Position numbers and translations under genes: made by a program. A stretch of 64,000 nucleotides of DNA. It comes from Pseudomonadota bacterium (GTDB taxonomy: Bacteria > Pseudomonadota > Gammaproteobacteria > Xanthomonadales > Rhodanobacteraceae). The notes below the pieces were generated by a model. That model was not told the DNA's origin and did not search any database. It saw nothing but the letters and a program-made list of their open reading frames with translations. Location of the stretch: NCBI GenBank assembly GCA_029561145.1, contig JAKQJM010000057.1, forward strand, positions 1 to 64,000, read 5' to 3'. Below, one piece after another: positions 63,891 through 64,000 of the stretch. Positions within the stretch are counted from its first letter, which is position 1. Every line of letters starts with the position of its first letter.

Positions 63891-64000
63891 TTGTCTCCTT
63901 GCCAGACGTAGCCGGCACGATAGCTGACCCGACGCCGGATCGATGGGCATGCCGCGTGCCTCGCTGTGCGGCCATGGGTTGTCGCAAACACTGAGATGGA

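Noticed and set aside
63552-63911. 119-aa plus-strand ORF
   Set aside because: Antisense to the toxin-antitoxin relic, with no family features.
1-64000. Mobile elements, CRISPR arrays, tRNA or rRNA genes
   Set aside because: No transposase, integrase, regularly spaced repeats or tRNA/rRNA-like sequence was noticed, despite the patchy accessory content of the first 25 kb.

Overview
The window is high-GC, gene-dense chromosomal DNA. Long antisense shadow ORFs are a by-product of that composition. Gene content points to a Gammaproteobacterium of the Lysobacterales (Xanthomonadales), most like the Rhodanobacteraceae/Dokdonella side of that order. The evidence is an LPS pathway (waaA, lpxL, an O-antigen ligase), glnE, pcm upstream of tolC, a zf-CHCC protein, and many secreted proteins ending in an F-x-x-G-F-(D/E) tail. 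The genus is inference only. I saw no tRNA, rRNA, CRISPR array, insertion sequence or prophage gene.

Region 1 (about 1-25.5 kb) is an accessory signalling-and-secretion block. It has three modules, each an ECF43-like sigma factor next to a transmembrane Ser/Thr kinase with a TPR ectodomain: kinase 36-2825 with sigma 2868-3389, sigma 11030-11581 with kinase 11584-14490, and kinase 22125-24920 with sigma 24988-25527. Between them lie seven exported proteins: three tandem parallel beta-helix paralogues, an FG-GAP propeller, a delta-60 propeller, and a translationally coupled small pair. There is also a Tat-type lipoprotein amine oxidase. Six of the exported proteins share the C-terminal tag, and two decayed genes (14517-14883 and 17398-17730) look like relics of the same kind. 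A fourth sigma/kinase module lies at 30851-34178, beyond a sulfatase-fold phosphoglycerol transferase and glnE. All four sigma factors have Thr-(Ala/Ser)-Leu-Val-His-Glu where ordinary ECF factors have an acidic patch. All four kinases share an extra N-terminal domain. This fits a kinase-activated sigma system, expanded here, that may control the tagged secreted proteins.

Region 2 (about 34-49 kb) is envelope biogenesis and housekeeping. It holds an ELM1-type glycosyltransferase-like protein, a RutE-like nitroreductase, YceI, a Yip1-domain protein, a zf-CHCC protein, a GT4 glycosyltransferase coupled to an O-antigen ligase, an lpxL-DUF2339-DUF3999 operon, waaA, tolC and pcm.

Region 3 (about 49-64 kb) has an RND efflux permease and adaptor with a divergent TetR regulator and a candidate operator. 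It also has a DUF1631-PilZ pair, a BtuB receptor under a cobalamin riboswitch, a MoxR/VWA pair, a CPXCG protein, hemW and, at the edge, a decayed RelE-type toxin-antitoxin locus.
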